From positions 1 to 64,000 of the forward strand of contig WNYE01000078.1 of assembly GCA_021396245.1 (NCBI GenBank): DNA of 64,000 nt, in the 5' to 3' direction. Every line of letters starts with the position of its first letter. The stretch's first letter is position 1. The translations under genes and the position numbers were made by a program. The notes beneath the pieces were generated by a model, which did not search any database, was not told the origin of the DNA, and worked only from the letters and a program-made list of their open reading frames with translations. Of the stretch, positions 1-10,270 are shown piece by piece. This DNA comes from Sporothrix humicola. Its lineage: Eukaryota > Ascomycota > Sordariomycetes > Ophiostomatales > Ophiostomataceae.

Positions 1-1690
1 TAATTTATCTCGGAGTTTAGTAATAAACGGTAATAAGTATCGGTTTTTAATTATAATCTCGTTTAACTATCGATAATCGACGTATAATCGTTATATACCG
101 TCTTTTTTTAATATAAATAAAATAAGTGTTTTTATAAATAATTTTAACGGTTTAATATAACTTTTAATTAAGTTTTTATTAAGTTACTTTCGGAGTACTT
201 TAAGTTTATTTTCGTTAAATGAGTAAATACTTTAATAACTTAGTTATTCGTTTTTTTTTAACAAAATTTAATAGTCGTAAAGTTTATATTTCGGTAAACT
301 TTTATTATATTAATACTTTTAAATATTCGTATATTTATAATATTACGTTAATACGTAAAGGAGGTTATTTTATTTTTTTTTTATTAACGCGTTTAACGTT
401 TTAATAATTATGTTTTATTATAAGTTTTTTTAAAATAATTAATTAATAATTTAATTAATTTTTAAATTATACTTGTATAATTATAATAGTTTAAAAATAA
501 CGTCGTCGTCTTTAATATTTATAATATCGAGTACCGTTTTAACTTTTTTACTTTTTATACGAAGGTTAAACGTTTTTATTTTTTTTTCAACTTAACCGTC
601 GTTATAATTAACTTAAAGTTTTTCGAAGTTTTATAAAATATACGATACTTTTTTTAATTATTATAGTATATTTTATTAATTTATTAATCGTAGTGTAATA
701 TAATTAACCTTTACGCCGGTATTTATTATCGCCACTTAGTTTCGGTTACGTTAATTAACTTAAACCCGTATATATTTTAATTTTTTATTAATTATTTTTA
801 AAGTTTTAATAATTAATCGTTATTTATATTTTAAGTCAATAAAACTTCGTCGTTTTTTAACGTATTATAATTATCGATAAATAACTTTAATACTTTAAAC
901 GTATAATTAATCTTTTCGTTATTATTAACTTTATTTTAATAATTTTTAAAAGTTTTATTTTTACTTTTTTTAAATTAACGTAAACGGAGTACCCGTTTAA
1001 CTTAATTTTATATTTTATATTCTTTTTAAATTTATTCTTTTTCGTATAAGTTTATTTTTTAGTTCGTAATATATCGTTATACGTATTAAAGTGTTATATT
1101 ATTAATTTTAAATATATATTACTCGTAATAATAATAATAATCCGTATTATAGTTATTTCGTTTTATTAATCGAGGTAAAAACGGGTTACGGTTTTTTTAT
1201 TAAAACTTTTATTGAAAAGTTTTTTCGTATTATAACACCGTTTTAACGTATATATACCGTTAATAATACGGGTTATTATAGTTTATTTATAATACGTCGT
1301 TTATATATACTTTTTAAATTTTTAATAAAACTTCTTTTTCCTCGTTAATTTTTTTTAAGTTTTTAACCTTTACGTATAAACCCGTCGTATAAAAGAAGTA
1401 TACATAGACCGTAAGTTAATTATTATAATATAAGAGCTCGTTTATATAAACATCCGTTTACGTATATTATACGCGTTTTTTATTATTATTTTAGTATTCT
1501 TTTCGTAAGTCTTTTTTAACGTCGTTAATTAAACCGCGTTTTTTATTATTAAAAAATATATTTAAAAGTGTTTTTTAAGTTTAAAACTTTTTTAAATTAT
1601 TATCGTTTTTTAACTCGTTAATTTAATTAAACTTTTTCGTAATAATACGTATTATTTTAAAGTTTTTTACGAAAAGTTTTCACGAAAACT
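1..1690. repeat. AT-rich block mutated as by RIP
   Basis: Very AT-rich sequence in which CpA and TpG are almost absent (by eye, 1 CpA and 2 TpG in the first 300 bases), TpA is in excess, and most remaining cytosines sit in CpG. This is the pattern left by repeat-induced point mutation, which turns CpA into TpA on both strands of duplicated DNA in filamentous ascomycetes. No frame is convincingly coding; the short open frame at 219-404 is Ile/Phe/Tyr-rich and explained by composition. The original element cannot be identified by eye; it is probably a transposon that runs off the left edge. Confidence 0.8.
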
Positions 1691-1904
1691 ACTTTATTTT
1701 TTTTTTTACGTCGAAGTGAGTAAAGTAATCGTCGTCGAAATAATTTAAAAAGTGAAAACCTCCGTAATTAATTGTAAAATCTGACGATGATTCGATGAAA
1801 ATTCGTTGAATTCGATGGTAGAGCAAGGAGGGAATGAATAGATCGATGATTTGTATTGCGATACTATGTAAAATCAAAGAGAGGAGATTCCAGACTTGCT
1901 CCTG
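1691..1904. repeat. Left flank of GC island: CpA depleted, TpG kept
   Basis: Transition from the AT-rich block. In 1741-1860 I count 11 TpG but 1 CpA, so mutation has removed top-strand cytosines at CpA while the complementary context survives. This is one-strand mutation, the opposite polarity to that seen at 2401-2700. Confidence 0.6.
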
Positions 1905-2345
1905 GGAGGAGAGAGGTCGATTTTATATATATCCGAAAAGGATATGTGGCAACAGAGGCCTCTGTAAGGCGCTGTAATCTATGACGTTTAGCCTGTGTAA
2001 GCATTCGTCATAGCGCCTTTAGGCCTCCCTGGCCTTCCGGCATAGCGCCTTTTATCTTTAGATTTAGCGCCCGTGCCTTTCGACCTTTTAGCGGCCGTGG
2101 GCCTTACAGCGCCCTAGCCTTTAGCGGCCTTACAGGGCTTGTAGGGCTCGAGGGTCCGCCGGGGGTTCGAGGGTCCGCCGAGGGCTCGAGGGTCCGCCGG
2201 GGGCTCGAGGGTCCGCCAGCCTCTTCTGAATCTCTTACTATATAAGTAGGTGAAAAAGCTAAAAAACACCCTATAACTATAAAAATAGTATGATTTTGGA
2301 GGGTTTTTTCCGTAGAATTTTATGTGTAGTTTATTACACTTTATA
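1905..2345. other. GC-rich unmutated island inside the AT-rich block
   Basis: An abrupt GC-rich segment with normal CpA and TpG, so it escaped the surrounding mutation. It is internally repetitive: CATAGCGCCTTT occurs at 2009-2020 and 2041-2052, TTAGCGGCC twice near 2089-2130, CTATGACG at 1979-1986 is inverted as CGTCATAG at 2006-2013, and a 19-bp tandem array lies at 2144-2218. No convincing open frame is present. It could be the terminal or regulatory part of a transposon, or an inserted non-repeat sequence; I cannot tell which. Confidence 0.55.
2144..2218. repeat. 19-bp tandem repeat, four copies
   Basis: Four consecutive units of GGGCTCGAGGGTCCGCCGG (2144-2162, 2163-2181, 2182-2200, 2201-2218). 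Unit 2 has one C-to-T change and a terminal A; the last copy is one base short. Each unit contains a CTCGAG or TTCGAG core. Copies are nearly identical despite lying between heavily mutated flanks. Confidence 0.9.
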
Positions 2346-2700
2346 AAATCCACCTTATTTAAAAACTTAAAGTATTAATATAATTTTTTATTTTATACTT
2401 TTATAACAACGAACAAACGTTTAGTTTATTAAACAAAAACTTAACTATAATTACAATAAAGTTAAAATATATAAACATTATAAACTATTAACTCCAATAA
2501 AAAACAAAAAAAAAACGTTTTCACTTTTAATATATACCTACGAATAAACAATAAATAAACAGTTTTACTAAAACTTTACCACCACTAAAGTATAAAATCT
2601 TCAAAAAAATTATACTTATAACAATTTAAATTATCACTTATATATTTTAATTTTATCCTAGTTAATTTCTCTAACAATATACCAAGTATAATAATTCTTT
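2346..2700. repeat. Right flank of GC island: TpG depleted, CpA kept
   Basis: AT-rich DNA with strong strand asymmetry. By hand count, 2401-2700 contains 43 C and 10 G, 16 CpA and no TpG. Mutation therefore hit bottom-strand cytosines only. No coding potential is seen. Confidence 0.75.
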
Positions 2701-3235
2701 CAAACTAGGGGGGTGTATTAAATATCTACCTTACTAAGCCAGATATCACGTGTATAAATAGTACATATTACCCCCTGCATCTTGCAAAGACTTCAGCTTC
2801 TAAACTTAATCAACCAACTTCACTTTTGATACTTGTCGAAGCTCGTCTCCCACGATAAGAGATACGATAAAGTGCTACTAATATGGTAGTACGTGTAAAT
2901 ATAGGCTAGGAGTATACTGAGTTATTCGTAGGTGACCCCTGTCGGTAGTGGGGTAATATCAGGCAATGACGTTTGTGTGGAGAGGACACCGAGAAAAAGG
3001 TACGTAAAAGGACAGTAAGAAGGTGCCACTTTCACCTCCTATTCTGCCACTGAAACGCCGCGTCGCTGTCTCGCAGGGAACCGCGCTCGCCGAATTGAGG
3101 GTAAAGTGCTATCCGGAAGAGGCAAGCGAGGCAAGCTGCTGGTACGGGTTTACCCCTCTTTGACCCTGGAATTGAGTTGCCCTGCCCCTGAATTTATTAG
3201 AAGCCAGGAGAGGGACAGTATCCGTACTCGTATGT
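2701..3235. promoter_or_regulatory. Promoter-like junction (CACGTG plus TATAAATA)
   Basis: Composition returns to normal after about 2700. CACGTG at 2747-2752 abuts TATAAATA at 2753-2760, followed by a C/A-rich leader-like stretch (about 2771-2830). The arrangement looks like a fungal core promoter reading to the right, but no intact gene follows; the nearest protein-like frame (3236-3484) contains a stop. Possibly the promoter of a dead gene. Confidence 0.35.
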
Positions 3236-3484
3236 ATGGAGTTCTCTCCATTGACTGCTCACCTGTCACTCGAACCTGGACTTGTTCGAAATGGTGCACA
3301 TGCAGCTTGCATCGTTAGTGGAGGGCAGAAGTAGCGGTCTGATCAGGCTCTGTGGAAGTTCATATTCGAACAGGATGATTCTGAAAAGATGATGTGGGAC
3401 CCTGTTGTGAGCTTCAGAAAGCTTTACAAATACGAGAGTTTGCAGAGCTCGCCAGACGACCCAATCTGCTCTCTTTGGTATTGA
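3236..3484 (+). pseudogene. Protein-like frame interrupted by TAG
   Basis: From ATG at 3236, 32 codons lead to an in-frame TAG at 3332-3334, after which the same frame runs another 49 sense codons to TGA at 3482-3484. The second half reads like ordinary globular protein (for example WKFIFEQDDSEKMMWDP, then SFRKLYKYESLQ) rather than low-complexity noise. I do not recognise the family. It lies between the mutated repeat block and cipC. Other frames are also partly open here, so this may be chance; if real it is a decayed gene or a spliced gene whose exons I have not resolved. Confidence 0.25.
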
Positions 3485-3871
3485 TGCTGGCATTAGTTGT
3501 TGCAGCTTGTCAATTTGTGAAACAGAGCGTTAATGAGACATTTTGTGACGAATTTGGTGTGCAGTGAGTTGAGAGCTGAAAGCTTGAGCTAATGGCGCAA
3601 AGGAAAAGACGGCAAGCGGAGGGCTGTCCATTAACACGATGCTTGGCAAAACCGAGCTGCATTTGCAGCCAAAGCTGTCAAAGCAACACACACACATTCA
3701 CGTCACAATCACGCTTGCATTTTGAGAGCTCAAAAGTTCAATTGCTCGTCAAAAATGACTGACGGCTTTATGATCATCGTTTATTTCATTTCAGTTATCA
3801 TAATCCTCCAAAACCAAAACCTCAACCATTCGCTGTCTAGTAACGGGGGCCGGGGCGGTTGCTTCAAGATG

Positions 3872-4312
3872 TTAGTACTGAAGGCCATTAAAATAGAATG
3901 TTTGGGAATGTACGTACGGGTCAAAGTTGTCGTGCTGGCCGTACTGCTCGTCGTACAGGCGCTCGGCGTTCTGCTTGGCGTGGTGCTTGGCCTTCTCGCG
4001 GTCAATGAAGTCGAGGCCCTTGGTCTCGACGAGCTTGTCGACCTCGGCGCCAGCGAAACCGGCCAGCAGCTCCTTGGCAAAGGCGTGGTTGACCGTCTTG
4101 CCCTCGGCGCGCTGGTGCTTCTCGAACTCGTGCATGGCGGCGAACGAGGCGCCGGCGCCGAGCAGCTCGTGGCTCAGGGAGCCCTCGTGGTGGTTGTCGT
4201 TGTTGTAGACCTGGTCGCGAGCATCGCGAGACTCGTCTGGAAGTGTTAGTGATGATCCGTGTCATGATGGTCCTTCTTAAGGGGAAGTCTTACTGAAATC
4301 GAAGAAACCCAT
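3872..4312 (-). CDS. cipC: CipC-like stress/antibiotic-response protein
   Basis: Two exons on the minus strand: 4294-4312 and 3872-4236, with a 57-nt intron (donor GTAAGA, branch CTAAC, acceptor CAG). The spliced product is 127 aa, starting MGFFDFNESRDARDQV, followed by SLSHELLGAGASFAAMHEFE and the conserved block EFEKHQRAEGKTVNHAFAKE, then EVDKLVETKGLDFID. This is the CipC family, first known as a concanamycin-induced protein of Aspergillus and found as an abundant cytosolic protein of unknown biochemical role in many ascomycetes. Length fits the family. The last dozen residues after DNFDPY are not recognisable, so the gene could continue in another 3' exon. A TATTTAAA box lies about 120 bp upstream (near 4433-4440 on this strand). 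Confidence 0.88.
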
Positions 4313-7300
4313 TTTGAAGGATGTGTGTGTTTGTGTGTAAGAAAGGTAGTGGTATGGTTGGTAAAGAAGATGTGGATGAGGAAAGACAAGAGAGACAAAA
4401 GAGGGGAGACGGTGAGGGGAGGAGACGGGGTCTTTAAATACCCATTGATCAAGACAGAAAGCTTCGTCTTCTTTCGTCTTTTGTCTACGATGGACCCTAC
4501 GGCTTAGCTTAGCTCACATCTGCAGGGTGGGAAAAAGGTGGGCAGCCCAACCAGGCAGGAACGAGACGAGCTGGCACATCTCAGGAGGCAGGAGACAGGA
4601 GGGGGACAGTCGTGAGTGAACCTGGCAGGAAGGAGACAGCTCCAGTGTTACGAAAGCTGGCCCCACACGCAAGTGGTGCGAATTGGAAAAGAGATGGCGA
4701 AAAAGTACCTCCTTGGATGGGAATGGTCCCTTGGAGACTTTGGCTGGATGAGGATGGACGAGGATGGACAGGATAGGCCAGACTGGGGCGCATCGTTTCC
4801 AAGCCCATCCCTGTTTGTGATGGCTCGGAGGGTCTACTTCTTCATGCTTCGCTTTGCTCTGGCCTGTCCGCGCGGTTTCTTATTTTGGATCCCTCCTCGC
4901 CCTCGCCCACCTTCCATTTGTTTCTGCTTCACTTTCGCCAGTTCCCTCACCAACGGAAGGCGCGATGGGGAAACAGACGGAGGTGGCGGTGCCTGCCTCG
5001 TTTAGTTGCGCTTCGTTGCTTTATTGCTTTATTTGGCGCCCTCTCTTCACCCCGTTTCGTTTCGTCATTTTATTTCCTGGATAATGTGTCTGTCTACTTA
5101 CACTTGTACGCACTTGCATGCTTCGCGCTCGCCGTTCCTGGACCCCTCCTTGTTGGCCGATTCCTGCCCCTCACCCCCCTTTTTGTTTCCCCTTTCTGAC
5201 CTGACCCGCGCCGACGCTTTCCCTCGCTTGTCTACTTTGAACTTGCTGCTTGGTCGCTTCAGCTTAGCCCAAAAGAACTTTCGAAAAGACACTTGTTCTG
5301 GCAGTTGTTTCGAGGTTAAATCGAACAAATGCAGCTTAACAGACTGTTTCTCGGTAGATGACCCTGCATGGAGAGCATTGGGTTGATTGGAGTGATATTC
5401 TCTTGTCTTTTGTTGTCGTTATTTACTTTGATCCATTTGTTGACTGACGGACAAGAGTACCAAGACGGCACGGCAAGCTCCCATAGCTATTTGTCTTGGC
5501 TCTCTTGGGGTTTTGCTTGGTACCTTTCCACCTTTCCCTCTGATCTGCTTTCAAGGCCCCTGCCAATTCGATGCCAACACCCCGCCAAGAAGCGCCCACA
5601 ATGCTTGTTTTTGGGCCCTTTGGTGCCCTTTGGTGCACCCTTCTCACCTTTCTGCTGCTCTTTTCTTTCTTTGTGCCTTGTGTTCCCTCTTGGCTTTTCC
5701 TTCCTTTTCTGCTACTGTCCTCCCGCGATTTCCGTGTGGGGTTATGTTTCCTTGCCAAGGACTGCCAGCTGCAAAGCTTCTGCATGCTCTCTTTCTCAGA
5801 TCTTGCTGAGCTTCCTCTTGTTGCTTCCTGTTTTCCCTTCTCTTCTCGCTGCCAAGCATTGGACCCTCAATGAACTTCATGAACCCTGCGGTCGAGCAGT
5901 CTGAAGTAGCCAGGAAAGGCAACAGATGACGACGCGCAGCTCGCTTTTACGAGAGAGATTCTTTGAAGAGGAGCTGATGCGAATAGGCCTGCTTCAAAGC
6001 ACAAAGCACAAAGCACCTTCAGCTTCACTTGAATTGAAGGAGGGGAATGCAGGCGTGCAGGGTTACACTCGACGTCACAGGCCTGGGGGGGGGAGCACCC
6101 TAGCAAGTGAGTTTGGATTTGGGGGCATTGGGTGAGCCTGCTCGGATTCGGAACGTGGAATGTGGGAACATCTCAGTCCCTGAGTACCTCAGTTCCTACA
6201 CAGAAATATGGTCTTCTTCAGTTGCTGTCCTGATTCTGTTGCCATCTTTGAGCTGTGCTATTTTCGTTATTTCTTTATTTTCCTGAACATTCTGTGGCCT
6301 CCAAAAGAACAGGACAGCTAGCCTCACCAACTCTGCTTCGGCATCGCCATTCTCCACAGAATGACGCGCGTAGCTTTTTCACAGGTTCGGCAGTGCTGGC
6401 AAGACCGCGAGCAAAAGGAGAGGGGCAAAAGTGGCCCAAGCCGGTCCCAGAATAGCCCCGCCGACGATGGATGGTGTTCATGCCATAGTATGGATCGAGC
6501 ATCTTCAGCTGCCCCGTTTTGACTTCGATCGTATTTTACTGTGTACAGATGCCAGGGAGGGACAGAGGAGAATACGCCAAAACAAAAGACACTTGACAGC
6601 CAAAAAGTACCTGCCTAATCGACGCCAGTGACCGGCATTTCGATATTTCGACAGGCGGCCCCTTTTCTCGTCCATCACGCTGGCCCTTTTGATTTTAGCA
6701 TCTCCGTAGTGCCAGCGCCGTCTCGTTTCACGACCATAGTATGCCCGGGCAGGCTGGTAGTCGGAAGGTAGTCCCTGTTGACTATCCCCTGGGTCTGTCT
6801 TTATGTTGTTAAATTGGTATTTCCCGTCTATTCGTCAGCTTTCGATGTATCGTCGATTTCAGGGTCTTGCACTGCCGATCTGAAATGCAAAGGCGGTGTA
6901 CTCGGGTTGTGGTCGAAAAGTACCTTGTATCTCACCTTGTATGCTTATCACGTCGTCACTCGCCCGGCATGGGATGGACGTGCTTTTGAAACATGCTCGT
7001 GAGAGGCGTAAAGCAAAGCAGAACTGCACTGTGCAGAAACGGCATGGGGAAACAGAGGGGACAGCCAATGATGGCAGCACATGCCGGCTCTGCAGCATAT
7101 CTGACATACATTGCACATGTGCTTCCATTCATGTTTGGCCGTTTCATGCGTCGTCGTCATTCCGTCGTGAGGCCATTCATATTTCGTGACAAGGTGAAAG
7201 GAGAGCGTCGTTAATCTGGAGGCCTTGATATGAATTTAGAGGATGGCGCCTTATTTTTGATTACCCCTTTTCGTTATTGCCTTTTCTGCTGTAGTTCCCT

Positions 7301-8536
7301 GACACCTTCCATAGTTTGGTTCACGATGTGCAAAGAGGAAGGCACGGCCGTCGATCAGCAGGCCGGCTATGTTCACTCCTTCTTCATTTCGGTGACAATG
7401 CCGACAACAGGCAGGAACGGAGCTAGGAAGCGTAACGCCCTCTCAAGATGTTAATACCAGGCTACTTCTATTCTGTTAGCCGCTATTAAGAGGGACAGAG
7501 GCCGCCAGTTAAGGCCTCCGGCGAAACGATGCCGAATACAACTCTCTTCAACACAACAAGGTATCAATTAATAACCTACCAATGCTTACAGCATGAAACA
7601 ACGCTTCGTCCCTCCCTTGTGGCAATTGGATGATATTGAAACATTGGCTAGCTCGTGGCTGAGCTTGTTGGCCGTGTCCCATAGCTTGCGGGTTGACCAT
7701 ATGTGGAGATAGTCATAATACACGCCATTGATGCTATTCAAACTGTAGTTGTAGATGTCTTCTATTTTTAGGCATTTGACCTCTGTAAACATTGCCTTCA
7801 ACAGCAACTATCCCATTGAAAAACTAGCTTTCAGGATATCCAGGCACGGTTGGACACATGGCCTTGCAGCTTAGCGTTTCAATGCAGGAACAGAAAATCA
7901 AGCTTTCTCCAAGCTCTGAAGCACACGTCGTTGTCTTGTGTACCTGGATCTTGTTTCCAGACCACCCTTTTCCAAGATATTGACTGCAACATCGTCTGAG
8001 AGTACATGAGTTAAGTAAAGAAGGGACAAATCCAAGTCACATATATTCTAACTGGCGGCAGTGATTATTTGCGAAATTCAGACATGGATGGCATGGCATG
8101 CAGTTCTGCATACCAAACTCGGCTCCATGAGGCGAGCAGTGCCCTGGTGCAACTACTCCCCGTACCCATAAAATACAATTCAAGCTTGGAGCAGCTAAAA
8201 CAGAGCTCCCGTTTCCAGAGTGCATAGTGCATGCATGCAACGTTGGAGTCCTTGTGCAATGGGCCGTAGCAAGCTAATGCAGCGTCCAAAACCAAGCTTA
8301 AAGTCGATAGAAAAAAAAGGAACGGGGAGAACGAACGACCAAGAGGGTCAAAGTCGGACTTCAACGATACTCCTCTCCTGCGGATGTAGCTTGCCCTTCT
8401 GCCAAAGAGACAGCATGAGATGGTGTAGTCTTCGGAGGCCACGAAGATAACAGTCATGTATCAAGGCCAGATTGAGATGAATCCTGTAAAAGGTTGCATT
8501 GGGGTATATGGTAATGCTAGAGGCTATTCAAGCCTA
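4313..8536. other. Intergenic, 4.2 kb, no recognisable gene
   Basis: Upstream of cipC and beyond the 3' end of the MFAP1 gene. It alternates between pyrimidine-rich and purine-rich stretches (for example 5000-5880 is strongly C/T-rich on the plus strand). Open frames are short, low-complexity and open in several frames at once. A G run lies near 6086. A 73-codon frame on the minus strand at 7586-7807 reads somewhat like protein but has no ATG near its start. Confidence 0.6.
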
Positions 8537-10270
8537 CTATGTCTCTACCCTCCTCCTCTTGTCGGACCCGCCGTGCCGATCACGGCCACGGTCACGGTCT
8601 CTGTCACGGTCTCGACTGTCTCGACGATCTCGTGATGGCGGTGACCGTTTTCTCCGCTCGTCACCATGGTCACGTCGACCGTCTCGGTCTCGGTCACGTC
8701 TTGGAGATCTTGACCTAGATCGCGGCTGCCGACGGTCTCTATCGTCTCTGTCTCTGTGTCTGTCCTCTCTGCCCCTATCACGGTGACTGCCGCCGCGGTC
8801 TCTGTCATCCCGGTCCCGATACCGATCACCGCCACTGCTGCTCCCATGTGACTTGCGCTCGCCTAGTGGGATAGCATTGGCGCCCTTGATCTCGCCATCG
8901 TCGCGGTTGTGATATCCACCCCCACCACTGCCGCCCTCGACATATCCTGGCCGCTCGCGGCCCCATGAGTCGTAGCGGTCGTTCTGGTGCGGCTTGTAGT
9001 TATCAATAAGTCCGCTGCCCCACCGCCCTGTGTCTTCCGACTTGAGGTCCCGGTACTTGGATGCACCCTTTTTGCCGAGTTTTGTGACATCGCGAATTTG
9101 TAGTGCCTTGGGGAGAAGGTCGGGGTTGCGAATGGCATCCTGGTAGCGCGCCCCCATAAGATCGCGCTTGTCCAGGCCCTCGGCAGCACTGGCGTCCTGG
9201 TAAAAAGCGCCCTGATGGTAGTACTTCTGCATGTATTGCATTTTGCCGCGGTTTTCCTTTTCCTCGCGCTGCTTTGCGAGCAGGCCAGCGTCCTCGGCAT
9301 TACGCTCTTCTTCAGTCAGGTTGCGGCGCCGCTCGAGCTCGGCCAGCTCCTTCTCCTTCTCCTCAATGCGCTCACGCTGGCGCTTGATGCGTTTGAGCTC
9401 GCGGAGTTTCCAGGCGGCGTACTCGGCTTCCGGGTCGACGTCGTCTTCTGTGTCAACGTCGAGTAGAGCGGCGGCGGCGGCAGCTGCTGCTGCTGCGGCC
9501 GATGCAGCGGCCTCGTTCTCTTCACCGTCCGAGTCCGAGTCAGACCCTGAGCCGGCCTCTTCCTTGGCCTTGGCGGCTATTGTGGCTGCAGCCTGTGCTG
9601 CAGCAGCGGCGGCGGCTGCCTCGTTGGAGTCTTCCCACATCTTCCTGCTCTTGCTGGCCAGTTTGGCTTCGGCGCGTTTGCGCATCTGCTCCTCGACGAG
9701 CGCGTCGGCTGCCGCCAGCCGTTCCCGCTCGGCCTTTTCTTCATCGTCGTCGTTTTCTTTTTCCTCTTTCTTCGTGCCTGCCGCCTTTTCTCGTTGTGCT
9801 TTCGTCATGAATTTCGGCAGGACAAACTTTCGTGGCTGGAGGTCGTCTTCCGAACTGTCGCTTTCCTCTTCGCTGTCGCTCTCGCTCTCACTCTCCTCCT
9901 CACTCTCTTCTTCGCTGCTGTCGCCCCCCTTTGTTGCACCCCCCTTATCCCTCAAAGGGTCCTCGTCCTCCGACTCCGTGACAAAGCCCTCCTCGGCTGC
10001 CTTGCGCTCCAGCTCGGCGCGTCGTCGCTGCTCATCCTGGCTGATCGCTTGTGCCAGAGTTGCGTGCGTCACGACGCGTCCGGGGCCTGTCCGCTTTGGT
10101 GCTGATGATGCTGACGATGCTGGCGGTGCCCGTTTGGCCTTGGATGCCGCCGCGCTGGTCTCCTCGCCGCCGCTCTCCTCCTCAGACGACGAGTCAGACT
10201 CGACGCCTGTCGGTTTGCCCGCCCGGTGCCGCGCCGGCCGCACAGGCCGAGCCATCGGTTTAGGGGGCAT
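8537..10270 (-). CDS. MFAP1-type spliceosomal protein
   Basis: 577 aa in one exon. The C-terminal half carries the conserved MFAP1 domain: DPEAEYAAWKLRELKRIKRQ, a charged helix rich in ERRRNLTEEER, then MQKYYHQGAFYQD and the block DLLPKALQIRDVTKLGKKG. In animals and yeasts (Spp381 relative) this family is a component of the spliceosomal B complex with the tri-snRNP, acting in the nucleus before activation. The N-terminus is acidic and Ser/Glu-rich with KFVLPKFMTKAQRE near residue 145; two poly-alanine tracts lie in the middle (about residues 218-275). The last about 100 residues are an RS/RD-rich tail typical of splicing factors. Start chosen at ATG 10270; a fully open antisense frame is a shadow of the biased codons. 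Confidence 0.9.
   Translation of the reverse strand: MPPKPMARPVRPARHRAGKPTGVESDSSSEEESGGEETSAAASKAKRAPPASSASSAPKRTGPGRVVTHATLAQAISQDEQRRRAELERKAAEEGFVTESEDEDPLRDKGGATKGGDSSEEESEEESESESDSEEESDSSEDDLQPRKFVLPKFMTKAQREKAAGTKKEEKENDDDEEKAERERLAAADALVEEQMRKRAEAKLASKSRKMWEDSNEAAAAAAAAQAAATIAAKAKEEAGSGSDSDSDGEENEAAASAAAAAAAAAAALLDVDTEDDVDPEAEYAAWKLRELKRIKRQRERIEEKEKELAELERRRNLTEEERNAEDAGLLAKQREEKENRGKMQYMQKYYHQGAFYQDASAAEGLDKRDLMGARYQDAIRNPDLLPKALQIRDVTKLGKKGASKYRDLKSEDTGRWGSGLIDNYKPHQNDRYDSWGRERPGYVEGGSGGGGYHNRDDGEIKGANAIPLGERKSHGSSSGGDRYRDRDDRDRGGSHRDRGREDRHRDRDDRDRRQPRSRSRSPRRDRDRDGRRDHGDERRKRSPPSRDRRDSRDRDRDRDRGRDRHGGSDKRRRVET

Noticed and set aside
7586..7807. 73-codon minus-strand frame with even composition
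   Set aside because: Starts at TTG just after a stop and is AT-richer than local genes; no family recognised. Possibly a remnant, but unsupported.
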